Assembly: GCF_024273235.1 (NCBI RefSeq)
Contig: NZ_JANBVH010000038.1
Location: 1 to 40,337 of the forward strand
Length of the DNA stretch: 40,337 nucleotides
Source: Sphingomonas faeni
GTDB lineage: Bacteria; Pseudomonadota; Alphaproteobacteria; Sphingomonadales; Sphingomonadaceae
Reading direction: 5' to 3'
The number at the start of each line of letters is the position of its first letter. Position 1 is the first letter of the stretch. The notes beneath the pieces are model-generated. The model worked only from the letters and a program-made list of their open reading frames with translations. It made no database searches and had not been told where the DNA came from. Both the position numbers and the translations under genes were made by a program. Shown one piece after another: positions 15,901-24,018 of this stretch.

Positions 15901-16160
15901 AGCTGTATCGCTCCGCGGAGGGAAAGGTCGTCGAGGGCCGCCACGACGTCGTCCGCGATCGTCTCGCGCGGGGCATCGAACCGGCGGGCAAGGTCGTCGA
16001 CGATATGGTCGGTCGTGCGCGCTCCGTCGACGAGCCTCAGGATTTCCACCGCAATGTCGTCGGGCATGAACAGCTTTTCGGGCGCGAGGATGATCCAGAC
16101 GTTGCGGACGGTGTCGAAGCGGAACTTCACGCCGCGCTTGAAACGAGGCACTGTAGTCAT
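15897..16160 (-). CDS. pqqD: PqqA-binding chaperone PqqD
   Basis: The 87-residue protein is a RiPP recognition element that holds the PqqA peptide for PqqE. The typical text is FKRGVKFRFDTVRNVWIILA, PEKLFMPDDIAVEILRLVDG and RETIADDVVAALDDLSLRG. The start at 16160 overlaps the pqqC stop by ATGA, and its stop overlaps the pqqE start by ATGA. It is a separate gene here rather than fused to pqqC as in some methylotrophs. Confidence 0.95.
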   Translation of the reverse strand: MTTVPRFKRGVKFRFDTVRNVWIILAPEKLFMPDDIAVEILRLVDGARTTDHIVDDLARRFDAPRETIADDVVAALDDLSLRGAIQL

Positions 16161-16894
16161 CGTACGTCCTGCGGCACGAACGCGCCGGGCGGGATCAGTC
16201 CGGGCGCGACATAGGCGAGGTACAGCCCATCGAGCTGCGACCAGAGCACGTCGCACTTGAAGCGCAACGCCGACAGCACCGCCTGCTGCTTCTCCGCCGT
16301 ATCGGCATGCGCCTTCACATAGGCGAGCGCGAAGTCGCTGTCCTGCGGCGCCTGGGTGAGGCGCGGGGTGAAGTAGGACAGCGTATCGGGCGTTATGAAG
16401 TCGTAATGCGCGAGCATGCCGGACACGCGCTCGGCGATGATGGTCGGCGAGAAGAGTTCGGTCAGCGACGATGCCACCGCCTCCAGCAACGTGCGGTCGC
16501 GGACGAAATGGACGTAGGCGTCGACCGCGAAACGGGTGGTCGGCAGGATCGCGTCGGTACTCTTGACCAGCGCACGGTCCAGGCCGACGCCCTCGGCCAG
16601 CTTGATCCAGCGTTCGATACCGCCGGGCTTGCTGCCATCGCCGTCGTGATCCTCGATCCTTCGGCGCCACTCGCGGCGCAGCTCCGAAGTCGGCAGGCGC
16701 GCGAGCAGATGCGCGTCCTTCACCGGGATCTGATTCTGGTAGTAATAACGGTTCAGTGCCCAGGCCTGAACCTGGCCGCGGGTGAGCTTACCGTCGTGGA
16801 GGAGGCGGTGGAACGGATGGAGGATATGATAACGCTCGGCGCCGATCGCGCGAAGCGCTGTTTCCAAGCCATCGTCGTCCATCAATTCGGTCAT
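16157..16894 (-). CDS. pqqC: Pyrroloquinoline-quinone synthase PqqC
   Basis: The 245-residue enzyme carries out the last step of PQQ synthesis, a cofactor-free ring closure and oxidation. The start is the ATG at 16894, overlapping the pqqB stop by ATGA. An upstream in-frame extension is only a shadow of pqqB. Family motifs include YHILHPFHRLLHDGKLTRGQ, VQAWALNRYYYQNQIPVKDA, RRRIEDHDGD, HYDFITPDTLSYFTPRLTQA and ALRFKCDVLWSQLDGLYLAY. The length is normal for the family. Confidence 0.97.
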   Translation of the reverse strand: MTELMDDDGLETALRAIGAERYHILHPFHRLLHDGKLTRGQVQAWALNRYYYQNQIPVKDAHLLARLPTSELRREWRRRIEDHDGDGSKPGGIERWIKLAEGVGLDRALVKSTDAILPTTRFAVDAYVHFVRDRTLLEAVASSLTELFSPTIIAERVSGMLAHYDFITPDTLSYFTPRLTQAPQDSDFALAYVKAHADTAEKQQAVLSALRFKCDVLWSQLDGLYLAYVAPGLIPPGAFVPQDVR

Positions 16895-17793
16895 AATGTG
16901 AACCGCAAACCGTCCTCGGCGATGATCCACTTCGCGGCTTCGGCCTCGGTGCGCTCGGGGCTGTCGTCTAGCAGCACGGGGTTGGAATTGTTGATGTGGA
17001 GCGCGATGCGTCGTCCGATCGTCAGGTCGGCAAGCGATGCTATCGAGCCTCCTGCACCGGCCATGCTCATATGGCCCATACGGCGGCCCGTCTTGGCGCC
17101 GAGCCCGGCATGGATCATCTCGTCGTCGTCCCACAAAGTCGCATCGAAGAAGAGCAGGTCGGCGCCGTCGATCCGCGCACGCAGGTCGTCCGTCATCGCC
17201 GCGCAGCCGGGAATGAAGAGGACGCGGTGCGTGCCGTCGGAAATCTCTGCGCCGACCGTGGTGTCGTCGACCAGGATCGGCTGCATGCGGTCGCCATCCT
17301 CCATGTAAAGCGGGACCTTGCCCGGCACCGCGAAGAGCGTCGCGGTTAGCGTGTCGTCCAGCGCTACGGGCTGGCCGAGCATGACCGTGTGACGGTCGAC
17401 GATGCCATCCGCCAGCACGTCGAAGATCGGATTGGCGGTGAGGATGGCGTGCACGGCTGTGGTCGCATGCAGTGCGAAGGGCTCGCGTTCGCGCAAGGTC
17501 AACAGTCCGGCAATCACGTCGACGTCGCCGCCGGTGAGCACGACGCTAGCAATCGGGGTCGAGCGTCGGCCATGGGTGGGATGCAGCGCCGACGTGAGTT
17601 CAAGCTGGCGACGTAGGTCGGGCGAGGCGTTGAAAAGGTGCCAGCGCTGACCATCGCCGCTGACCACGATGCTGGCTTGCGTCCGCGGACGTGCTGCAGT
17701 GTCACCGGCGCGGGCGCGGCGGGAGGCGGGCGAATGGCAGTTCCATTGGGGGAAGCCGCCGCCGGCCGCCGCCCCCAGGACGATGACGTCCAT
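16891..17793 (-). CDS. pqqB: PQQ biosynthesis protein PqqB
   Basis: The 300-residue protein is a metallo-beta-lactamase-fold hydroxylase. PqqB is reported to hydroxylate the tyrosine of the crosslinked Glu-Tyr intermediate. The N-terminus VIVLGAAAGGGFPQWNCHSP and the segments LTGGDVDVIAGLLTLREREP, MGHMSMAG and LHINNSNPVL are diagnostic. It begins six bases after the pqqA stop and overlaps pqqC by ATGA. Confidence 0.97.
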   Translation of the reverse strand: MDVIVLGAAAGGGFPQWNCHSPASRRARAGDTAARPRTQASIVVSGDGQRWHLFNASPDLRRQLELTSALHPTHGRRSTPIASVVLTGGDVDVIAGLLTLREREPFALHATTAVHAILTANPIFDVLADGIVDRHTVMLGQPVALDDTLTATLFAVPGKVPLYMEDGDRMQPILVDDTTVGAEISDGTHRVLFIPGCAAMTDDLRARIDGADLLFFDATLWDDDEMIHAGLGAKTGRRMGHMSMAGAGGSIASLADLTIGRRIALHINNSNPVLLDDSPERTEAEAAKWIIAEDGLRFTL

Positions 17794-17799
17794 CTGCTA

Positions 17800-17880
17800 T
17801 CAGACGAGTTCGGCGCACGCATAGCAGTTGATTTCGGCACCGAGGGCGATCTCGACGATCCGGGGCTTCTTCCAGGCCAT
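17800..17880 (-). CDS. pqqA: PQQ precursor peptide PqqA
   Basis: This is a 26-codon gene on the minus strand. The peptide opens MAWKKPRIVEIALGAE and continues INCYACAELV. It has the conserved Glu16 and Tyr20 (E-X3-Y) from which PQQ is built, at the standard positions. The ribosome site AGGAGA ends six bases before the ATG. It leads the pqqABCDE operon, 111 bases after the acetyl-CoA synthetase stop on the same strand. Confidence 0.96.
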   Translation of the reverse strand: MAWKKPRIVEIALGAEINCYACAELV

Positions 17881-17991
17881 TCACTGTCTCCTGTGCGCGG
17901 ATATGCGCCTGCTGGACCCTAGCGATCGGTCGATGCGAGGGAATTGGCCTTAAGTACGACTTGGCCAAATCGCGCCGGACTAGCTGCTTGA

Positions 17992-19929
17992 TCATCCGAC
18001 CCGGTTGGCGATCAGGTGATCGACGACGCTTGGATCGCCCAGCGTGCTGGTGTCGCCGAGGCTCGAGGTGTCGCCTTCCGCGATCTTGCGCAGGATGCGG
18101 CGCATGATCTTTCCCGAGCGCGTCTTGGGCAAAGCCGGAGCGAATTGGAGTTTGTCGGGGGTTGCGATCGGGCCGATCTCGGTGCGTACCCAGCGGCACA
18201 GCTCGTCGCGCAGGTCGTGGCTATGGTCGATGCCGTCGTTGAGTGTGACATAGGCGTAGATGCCCTGGCCCTTCACGTCGTGCGGCATGCCGACCACTGC
18301 CGCCTCGGCGACGTGTTTGTGCAGCACCAGCGCGCTTTCGACTTCGGCCGTGCCCATCCGGTGCCCGCTAACGTTGATCACGTCGTCGACGCGGCCGGTG
18401 ATCCAGTAATAACCGTCCTCATCGCGGCGACATCCATCGCCGGTGAAATACTTGCCCTGGTAGGTCGAGAAATAGGTCTGAAAGAAGCGTTCGTGATCGC
18501 CCCAGACGGTCCGCATCTGGCCTGGCCAGCTCTGCGTGATGACGAGGTTGCCTTCCGCCGGACCGACCAGCACGTTGCCCTTCTCGTCGACCAGTTCCAG
18601 CGTCACGCCGGGCAGGGGCTTGGTTGCCGAACCCGGCTTCAATGCGGTCGCGCCGGGCAGTGGGCAGATCATGATACCGCCGGTCTCGGTCTGCCACCAC
18701 GCGTCGATGATCGGCGCTCGTCCGCCGCCGACGACATCGTGATACCAGCGCCATGCCTCGGGATTGATCGGTTCGCCGACACTGCCGAGCAGCTTGAGCG
18801 ACGAGCGATCGGTGCGCGTGACGAAATCGTCGCCTTCTTTCATCAGCGCGCGCAGCACGGTCGGTGCGGTAAACAGTGTGTGGACCTTGTGGCGATCGAC
18901 GATCTCCCAGATCCGGCTGGCGTTCGGCCAGTTCGGAAGCCCCTCGTACATCAAGGTCGTCGCACCATTGGCTAGCGGGCCGTAGAGGATGTACGTGTGG
19001 CCGGTGACCCAACCGATATCGGCGGCACACCAGTAGATGTCGCCGGGCTGGTAATCGAACGCCATCTCATGGGTGTAGGCCGCCCAGAGCAGATAGCCGC
19101 CACTAGTGTGCAGCACGCCCTTGGGCTTGCCGGTCGATCCGCTGGTGTAGAGCACGAACAGCGGATCTTCGGCGGCGACCGGCACCGCGGGGCAGTCGGT
19201 GCCGACTCCCTCGGCTGCTTCGTGATACCAGACGTCGCGGGTGTGCATCGTCACGTCGCCGCCGGTCGCCTTGACGACGATGACGCGCTTGAGGCCTGGA
19301 GCCTTTTCGGCGGCGGCATCGACATTGGCCTTCAATGGAATGCGCTTGCCGCCACGACAGCCTTCGTCGGCGGTGACGACGATCGTCGATCCACAATCCT
19401 CGATCCGCCCGGCAATCGCCTCGGGGGAGAAGCCGCCGAACACCACCGAATGCACCGCACCGAGCCGCGCGCAGGCGAGTACCGCGAATGCCGCTTCGGG
19501 GATCATCGGCAGGTAGATCGTGACGCGATCGCCCTTCGCAACGCCCTGCGCGGTCAGCACGTTGGCGAAGCGGCACACTCCGGCATGGAGTTCGCGGTAG
19601 GTGATGTGACGAGGCGCATCGGTGGGGCAGTCCGGCTCCCAGATGATCGCGACCTGATCGCCGCGTGTATCGAGATGCCGGTCTAGACAGTTCGCGGCGA
19701 CGTTCAGTTCGCCGTCCTCGAACCATTTGATGTGGAAATCATCTTTCGCGAACGACCAGTCGCCTGCGATCTCGGGTACCTTCGTCCAGTCCAGCCGCTT
19801 CGCCTGTTCCAGCCAGAACGCGCCCGGATTGCTCGACGCCGCTTCATACAGCGTGTCGTAGCCGTCCCCGTCGATGCGGGCGTGGTCGGCCCAGCCACTG
19901 GTTACGGGGAAGATGGTCTGTTCGGTCAT
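17992..19929 (-). CDS. acs: Acetyl-CoA synthetase
   Basis: The 645-residue AMP-forming enzyme converts acetate, ATP and CoA to acetyl-CoA. Motifs include the P-loop-like YTSGSTGKPKGVLHTSGGY, the adenylate signature (DAWWQTETGGIMICPLPG), YFTGDGCRRDEDGYYWITGR and the C-terminal catalytic-lysine motif RSGKIMRRILRKIA. Length is normal. Lying between the alcohol-oxidation porin and the pqq operon, it most likely activates the acetate produced from ethanol by the dehydrogenases encoded to the right. A hairpin lies between it and the upstream porin gene, so partial readthrough or its own promoter is possible. Confidence 0.96.
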   Translation of the reverse strand: MTEQTIFPVTSGWADHARIDGDGYDTLYEAASSNPGAFWLEQAKRLDWTKVPEIAGDWSFAKDDFHIKWFEDGELNVAANCLDRHLDTRGDQVAIIWEPDCPTDAPRHITYRELHAGVCRFANVLTAQGVAKGDRVTIYLPMIPEAAFAVLACARLGAVHSVVFGGFSPEAIAGRIEDCGSTIVVTADEGCRGGKRIPLKANVDAAAEKAPGLKRVIVVKATGGDVTMHTRDVWYHEAAEGVGTDCPAVPVAAEDPLFVLYTSGSTGKPKGVLHTSGGYLLWAAYTHEMAFDYQPGDIYWCAADIGWVTGHTYILYGPLANGATTLMYEGLPNWPNASRIWEIVDRHKVHTLFTAPTVLRALMKEGDDFVTRTDRSSLKLLGSVGEPINPEAWRWYHDVVGGGRAPIIDAWWQTETGGIMICPLPGATALKPGSATKPLPGVTLELVDEKGNVLVGPAEGNLVITQSWPGQMRTVWGDHERFFQTYFSTYQGKYFTGDGCRRDEDGYYWITGRVDDVINVSGHRMGTAEVESALVLHKHVAEAAVVGMPHDVKGQGIYAYVTLNDGIDHSHDLRDELCRWVRTEIGPIATPDKLQFAPALPKTRSGKIMRRILRKIAEGDTSSLGDTSTLGDPSVVDHLIANRVG

Positions 19930-19948
19930 AGGTGTCCCGGAAAGAAGA

Positions 19949-19976
19949 GGCCGCGGGGCGATGATGTCCCGCGGCC
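19949..19976 (-). terminator. Hairpin terminator after the porin gene
   Basis: GGCCGCGGG and CCCGCGGCC form a perfect nine-base stem with a ten-base loop. On the minus strand it is followed by the T-rich TCTTCTTTCC, just before the acs start. It looks like an intrinsic terminator or attenuator between porin and acs. Confidence 0.65.
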
Positions 19977-19986
19977 GGGCGTCGGA

Positions 19987-21408
19987 TCAGAAGAACAGGA
20001 TCGCACCCGCTGCCAAAGTATCGGACTTGGCATCGTTGCCGTTATGGGCCTCGGCCTTGGTCCGCGTGTATTCGCCGATCAGCGTGACCCAGCTGGTCAG
20101 GCCGTAGCGCGCCTGACCGACCCAACTGCTGTTCTTGTCAAGCAGCGTCGGGTTGACCTCGTTGCGGGCAAGATCGAGGAAGCTCGCGCCGTAGCTTCCG
20201 CCGAGCGTGAGCTTGCCGATCGTGTACGTGCCCTGGGCATAATAGCCGCTACTGTCGCGCTTGCGCCCGGCGGCGTCTGTGGAGAGGATGAACAAGCCGG
20301 TCGTACCGATGCCCGAGCCATTGTAATAGTAACCAAGCAAACCAAAGCCGGCATAGGTCAGCTTCGCGCCGACATCGAAGCCGCTGCCGGTGTAGCTGGG
20401 AGATCCATCGACCCCGTCATGCTTCTGGGTGATGCCGCCAGCCCAAAAGTGTCCACCGAGCTGATCCGACTTGAAGTCATAGGTGACTTTAGCTTGGAAG
20501 CCGGGCGAACCATTGACCTCCGAATTGCCGATCGTCTGGAGCGGCTGGAAGATGCCGGCGCTTACCTGGAGCCCACCGAATTTGGGGCTGGAATAGGTGA
20601 TCTGGGGCTGGAAGTCGGTGTAGATATAGCCGATGCCGATCCGCCCGAGCGAGGTGTTCGACGGCGCGACGTTGCCGCCGGTCGAGCCGACGCCGAGCAG
20701 TGTAATATCGTTGAGGATCGCGTCCGAGCCGAACAGGCCGATGTCGCGACCGACCTTGATCGTGCCGAAATTGGGCTTTCCGAAGGTAAGGTAGGTCTGG
20801 CGGGCGTCGATGCCCGATGTGGCGAGCGCTTGCGGCGTACCGGCTGAATTGGCCCCGCCCACGTTGGAGACGCTGTTGATGCCGGGATACAGGCCAATAT
20901 GCGCGGCGACGTCCCAACCGCCCTGGTTGGTCGATACGTCGATGCCGAAGATGCCGGGCAACAGGCCGTTGCGGATCGACGAGCTGCTTTTGCCAACGGC
21001 GGCGAGGCCGCCGACGACGGTATTGCTGGCAATCGCGCGGTCGCCATTGTCGTGGACGTAGAAGCCGTTGACCGATCCGGAGAATTTCACGGTCACGCCG
21101 CCGAACTCCATGCCGACGCCGGCTTCGGTCATGCGGACGGAGCGCTTGTCGTCAAGCTGAGCCTGCGCGGCCTGTTGCGGCGCCTGGGGCGCACTGGTGG
21201 CGACGGCGGTAGGCTGAGACGGTGCGACTTCGGCGGTCTTGCGGGCAACGAGCGCGTTGTATTCGTCATTGGTGAGGATGCCCTTTTCCTTCAAGCGCAA
21301 GAGCAACTGACTGGTCGTGTCATCGGCCTGTGCGAAAGCGGGCGTTGCCGCACAGCACAGTAAAGTCCCGCCTGCCGCCGTTGCCAGCAGATTGCCTAGT
21401 CCGATCAT
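19987..21408 (-). CDS. Outer-membrane porin of the alcohol-oxidation locus
   Basis: The 473-residue precursor starts at the ATG at 21408, with AGGGAGG upstream. It has a signal peptide (about 1-26, ending TPAFA before QADD). A short SHOCT-like or coiled segment (LLLRLKEKGILTNDEYNALV) and a Gln/Ala/Pro-rich linker follow. The remainder is a beta-barrel of alternating strands (VTVKFSGSVNGFYVHDNGD, FGTIKVGRDIGLFGSDAIL, GRIGIGYIYTDFQPQITYSS) ending in AAGAILFF, an aromatic C-terminus as needed for BAM insertion. It probably admits alcohols or organic acids. A candidate regulon motif lies 74-85 bases upstream. Confidence 0.88.
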   Translation of the reverse strand: MIGLGNLLATAAGGTLLCCAATPAFAQADDTTSQLLLRLKEKGILTNDEYNALVARKTAEVAPSQPTAVATSAPQAPQQAAQAQLDDKRSVRMTEAGVGMEFGGVTVKFSGSVNGFYVHDNGDRAIASNTVVGGLAAVGKSSSSIRNGLLPGIFGIDVSTNQGGWDVAAHIGLYPGINSVSNVGGANSAGTPQALATSGIDARQTYLTFGKPNFGTIKVGRDIGLFGSDAILNDITLLGVGSTGGNVAPSNTSLGRIGIGYIYTDFQPQITYSSPKFGGLQVSAGIFQPLQTIGNSEVNGSPGFQAKVTYDFKSDQLGGHFWAGGITQKHDGVDGSPSYTGSGFDVGAKLTYAGFGLLGYYYNGSGIGTTGLFILSTDAAGRKRDSSGYYAQGTYTIGKLTLGGSYGASFLDLARNEVNPTLLDKNSSWVGQARYGLTSWVTLIGEYTRTKAEAHNGNDAKSDTLAAGAILFF

Positions 21409-21481
21409 CGAAACCTCCCTTTGCGACGCGATGTGATCTGCGCCTTGTTGCAAAGGCTGGCGGATACAGGCGGTCGCGAAA

Positions 21482-21493
21482 ATTAGACTTTGG
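21482..21493. promoter_or_regulatory. Candidate regulon motif, copy in the porin promoter
   Basis: ATTAGACTTTGG (reverse complement CCAAAGTCTAAT) lies in the gap upstream of the porin. It matches the CCAAAGTGCAAT site at 22516-22527 at ten of twelve positions. Confidence 0.35.
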
Positions 21494-21512
21494 GTCCGGC
21501 GTGCGAATGACG

Positions 21513-22475
21513 TCAGGGTGCGATCGCGACTCCCCAGGGTGCGCGGCCGGCGGGGATCGTCGCGGTCACCTTGGCGGTCGCGATGTCGATCACCGACACG
21601 GTGTCGCTGAGGCCATTGGCGGCGAAGGCGCGCCTGCCGTCGGGGCTGATCGCGAGGTGCCAGACGCGGAGGCCGACGGGAACGATCCGCGTCACCTTGT
21701 GGCTGGCAACGTCGATGAACGCGACGGCGTTGCCGCGGCCCAAGGCAACCAACGCGGTCTTGTGATCGGGGGTAAACCGGATGCCGACCGGCATGATCTT
21801 CTCGGGGTTGGTGCCGGGGATTGCGAAGCGGATCGTGTCGGTTACCGTCCGAGCTGCGGTGTCGACGATCTGAACCGTCCCGCCGATCTCGGCCGAAACC
21901 CATAACTGTTTGCCGTCGCGCGTATATTCGGCATGACGCGGACGTTGCTCGACCGCGGTGACGCCGGTCGGCTGGTGGCTGGCGATATCGATCCAGTGGA
22001 GCGAATTGTCGGTCTCCGCGGTCGATACCGCGGTCTTGCCGTCGGGACTGACCGCCATCCCCTCGGGCTCGACGCCGACCACGACTTGGAACGCGACTTT
22101 CCGCCCCGGCACGTCGATCGCGGTGACCGCGGCGTCCCGCTCGTTGGAGGCGAACAGCAGCGTGCCGTCGGGGGAGAGCGCGAACGTCTCCGGATCCTCG
22201 CCCGAAGGCAGGTCGGCGATGAGCTTGCCGGTCTTGCTGTCAATCACCTGCACGGCATTCTCGTCGCTGGCGCAGACGTAGAGCTGAGTACCGTCACGCG
22301 ACAGGATGATGCCGCGCGGGCGACGGCCAACTGGCCACGTCGCGATCGGTTTCAGCGTCGCGCCGTCTATGACGGTGATCGAGTTTCCCTTCTCGTTGGA
22401 AACGTAGATCGTCTCCGCAAGTGCAGGAGCGGCGGCGGTCAACGCCAGCAGGGGAAGCAGGGTCAGGGTTCGCAT
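21513..22475 (-). CDS. PQQ-dependent-catabolism-associated beta-propeller protein
   Basis: The 320-residue precursor has a Sec signal (about 1-20, ending APALA before ETIYVSN). The rest consists of seven YVTN-type blades (ETIYVSNEKGNSITVIDGAT, LSRDGTQLYVCASDENAVQV, ISPDGRRAFAANGLSDTVSV, IDIATAKVTATIPAGRAPWG). This is the architecture of the periplasmic propeller that recurs in quinoprotein alcohol dehydrogenase loci. Its role there is not established. It diverges from the cytochrome c gene across a 130-base spacer carrying the regulon motif. Confidence 0.92.
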   Translation of the reverse strand: MRTLTLLPLLALTAAAPALAETIYVSNEKGNSITVIDGATLKPIATWPVGRRPRGIILSRDGTQLYVCASDENAVQVIDSKTGKLIADLPSGEDPETFALSPDGTLLFASNERDAAVTAIDVPGRKVAFQVVVGVEPEGMAVSPDGKTAVSTAETDNSLHWIDIASHQPTGVTAVEQRPRHAEYTRDGKQLWVSAEIGGTVQIVDTAARTVTDTIRFAIPGTNPEKIMPVGIRFTPDHKTALVALGRGNAVAFIDVASHKVTRIVPVGLRVWHLAISPDGRRAFAANGLSDTVSVIDIATAKVTATIPAGRAPWGVAIAP

Positions 22476-22514
22476 TTGCCGACACTAACTCCGATGAGCG
22501 CGCAACACCCTGAT

Positions 22515-22527
22515 ACCAAAGTGCAAT
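22515..22527. promoter_or_regulatory. Candidate regulon motif, divergent propeller/cytochrome promoter
   Basis: ACCAAAGTGCAAT lies in the divergent spacer and differs at only one base from ACCAAAGGGCAAT at 32347-32359. The candidate regulator is the LuxR-type response regulator of this locus. Confidence 0.45.
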
Positions 22528-22605
22528 AGGACTAGCGCGTGGGCCGTCCATAGGGTTCTGCCATGCCGCGTCAGATCGGCCGACGGCAATGGTGAGGTGT
22601 TTGGA

Positions 22606-23040
22606 ATGGCTGGAAGAGTATCGCGGTTCGTCTTCGCGGCTTCGGCAATGGTCGCGGCCGGATCGATCGGCATCAATGTGTATGCGCATGGCAATGTAAC
22701 GCCCCAAGCCGTCGACACGACCGCGCTGAAGGACATTGGCACTACATGGCTGAAGGTGAACCCGTATCGCAGCGACGCGACCGCGATCAAGATCGGCGAG
22801 AGCGCGTATGGCCAGAATTGCGCGCGCTGCCACGGCTTGGAGGCCATCTCCGGCGGGATCGCGCCGGACCTGCGCTATCTCGACGTCGGCGAGGCGGGTG
22901 ACGAATGGTACATCCAGCGATTCCAGCATGGCTCGGTCCGCGATGGCAAGGTGTACATGCCGCCGATGGGCGACGTGCTGGGGCAGAAGGCCGGCTGGGC
23001 GATCCGTTCCTGGCTCGACACGAAGCATTCGGAGGAGTGA
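22606..23040 (+). CDS. Cytochrome c550 (PedF/ExaB-like) electron acceptor
   Basis: The ATG at 22606 is preferred because GAGG lies eight bases upstream; the GTG at 22597 has no site. The 144-residue precursor has a signal peptide (to about 28, INVYAHG), one haem site at Cys72-X2-Cys75-His76 (NCARCHGLEA) and the late segment YMPPMGDVLGQKAGWAIRSW, which contains the likely Met ligand. This form of c550 is the usual partner of quinoprotein ethanol dehydrogenases and carries electrons to the oxidase. It is followed two bases later by the binding-protein gene. Confidence 0.9.
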   Translation: MAGRVSRFVFAASAMVAAGSIGINVYAHGNVTPQAVDTTALKDIGTTWLKVNPYRSDATAIKIGESAYGQNCARCHGLEAISGGIAPDLRYLDVGEAGDEWYIQRFQHGSVRDGKVYMPPMGDVLGQKAGWAIRSWLDTKHSEE

Positions 23041-23042
23041 TC

Positions 23043-23894
23043 GTGAGACCATCGCGGCGGGCGTTTCTCGGCGGCGCATTGGCCAGCGCCGCGCTGGTGC
23101 CGTTCGGAACGGCGGCAGCGGCACCGATCGACAAGATCAAGGCGAACGGCGTGCTGCGCGTCGCGGTATACCGCGATTTCGAGCCATGGTCGTGGAAGCG
23201 GGACGGCAAGATCGTCGGGATCGACGTCGAGATCGCCGAAGCCATCGCGAAGAAACTCGGGGTCCGTGCCGAACCGATCGACTTCCTCGCGGACGAGGGG
23301 GTGTCGGACGATCTCCGAAACATGGTGTGGCGCGGCTCGCTGGTCGGCGGGACGGTCTGCGACGTGATGATGCACGTGCCGGTCGATCGGGCGTTCGCGC
23401 TCGCCAACGACCGTGCGGTGATCGGCGCGCCTTACTACCGCGAAGGTTTCCAGATGGCCTGCGGCCTCGACACCGACTGCGAGGTCGCGCCCGCGGCGTT
23501 CAAGGGCATGCGCCTGGTTGCCGAGCTCGACAGCATCCCTGACTTCTATCTGTCTGGCTCGTTCGGCGGCGTGCTGCGCCCCGACGTCAAGCATCTCACC
23601 AGCGGTCAGGCGGCGATCGACGCAGTCAAGACCGGCGACGCCGACGTCGCGATGGCGAGCCGCGCGCAGATCGAACATGCGCTTCATGGCGGCAGTAAGA
23701 CGGTGAAGGTCCGCAAAGGCCCCCTGCCAGCACTGCCGAGTCCGGGTTGGGACATCGGCATGGCGGTCAAGGACGACAGCCGCGATCTGGCGGACGCACT
23801 CGATACGATGATCGCCGGATTTCGCACCGACGGAACGCTGGACGCCATTTTCGCACGGTACGGTGTCTCGCCGAAAACGCCAATCTCGATCTAG
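23043..23894 (+). CDS. Quinoprotein-dehydrogenase-associated periplasmic substrate-binding protein
   Basis: The start is a GTG at 23043, with GGAGG seven bases upstream inside the cytochrome gene's end. The 283-residue precursor has a Tat-like signal (RPSRRAFLGGALASA). The mature part has a type II periplasmic binding protein fold (IKANGVLRVAVYRDFEPWSW, GKIVGIDVEIAEAIAKKLGV, SRDLADALDTMIAGF). Members of this group are found beside PQQ dehydrogenases, usually without ABC permease genes, as here. The ligand is unknown. A role in dehydrogenase maturation or metal supply has been suggested for relatives such as XoxJ. Confidence 0.88.
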   Translation: MRPSRRAFLGGALASAALVPFGTAAAAPIDKIKANGVLRVAVYRDFEPWSWKRDGKIVGIDVEIAEAIAKKLGVRAEPIDFLADEGVSDDLRNMVWRGSLVGGTVCDVMMHVPVDRAFALANDRAVIGAPYYREGFQMACGLDTDCEVAPAAFKGMRLVAELDSIPDFYLSGSFGGVLRPDVKHLTSGQAAIDAVKTGDADVAMASRAQIEHALHGGSKTVKVRKGPLPALPSPGWDIGMAVKDDSRDLADALDTMIAGFRTDGTLDAIFARYGVSPKTPISI

Positions 23895-23897
23895 CGT

Positions 23898-23910
23898 GGT
23901 CGCAGCGACC
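23898..23910. promoter_or_regulatory. Short dyad upstream of the quinoprotein dehydrogenase
   Basis: GGTCGC-A-GCGACC is a perfect six-base dyad at the start of the 124-base gap between the binding-protein and dehydrogenase genes. It may be a regulator site or a stem in the mRNA. Confidence 0.3.
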
Positions 23911-24018
23911 GAAGGTCCTATGTGGCGGTGGCGAGTCTGAGATTATCCTGAGAAAATTCCAAGACGGTTCAAAGAACGGGTCGATCCAATGAATGGACGA
24001 ACAGGAGGGGAGAAGACG

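Noticed and set aside
21409..21903. N-terminal extension of the porin frame into the beta-propeller gene
   Set aside because: It is a shadow of the propeller gene; the signal peptide and AGGGAGG set the start at 21408.
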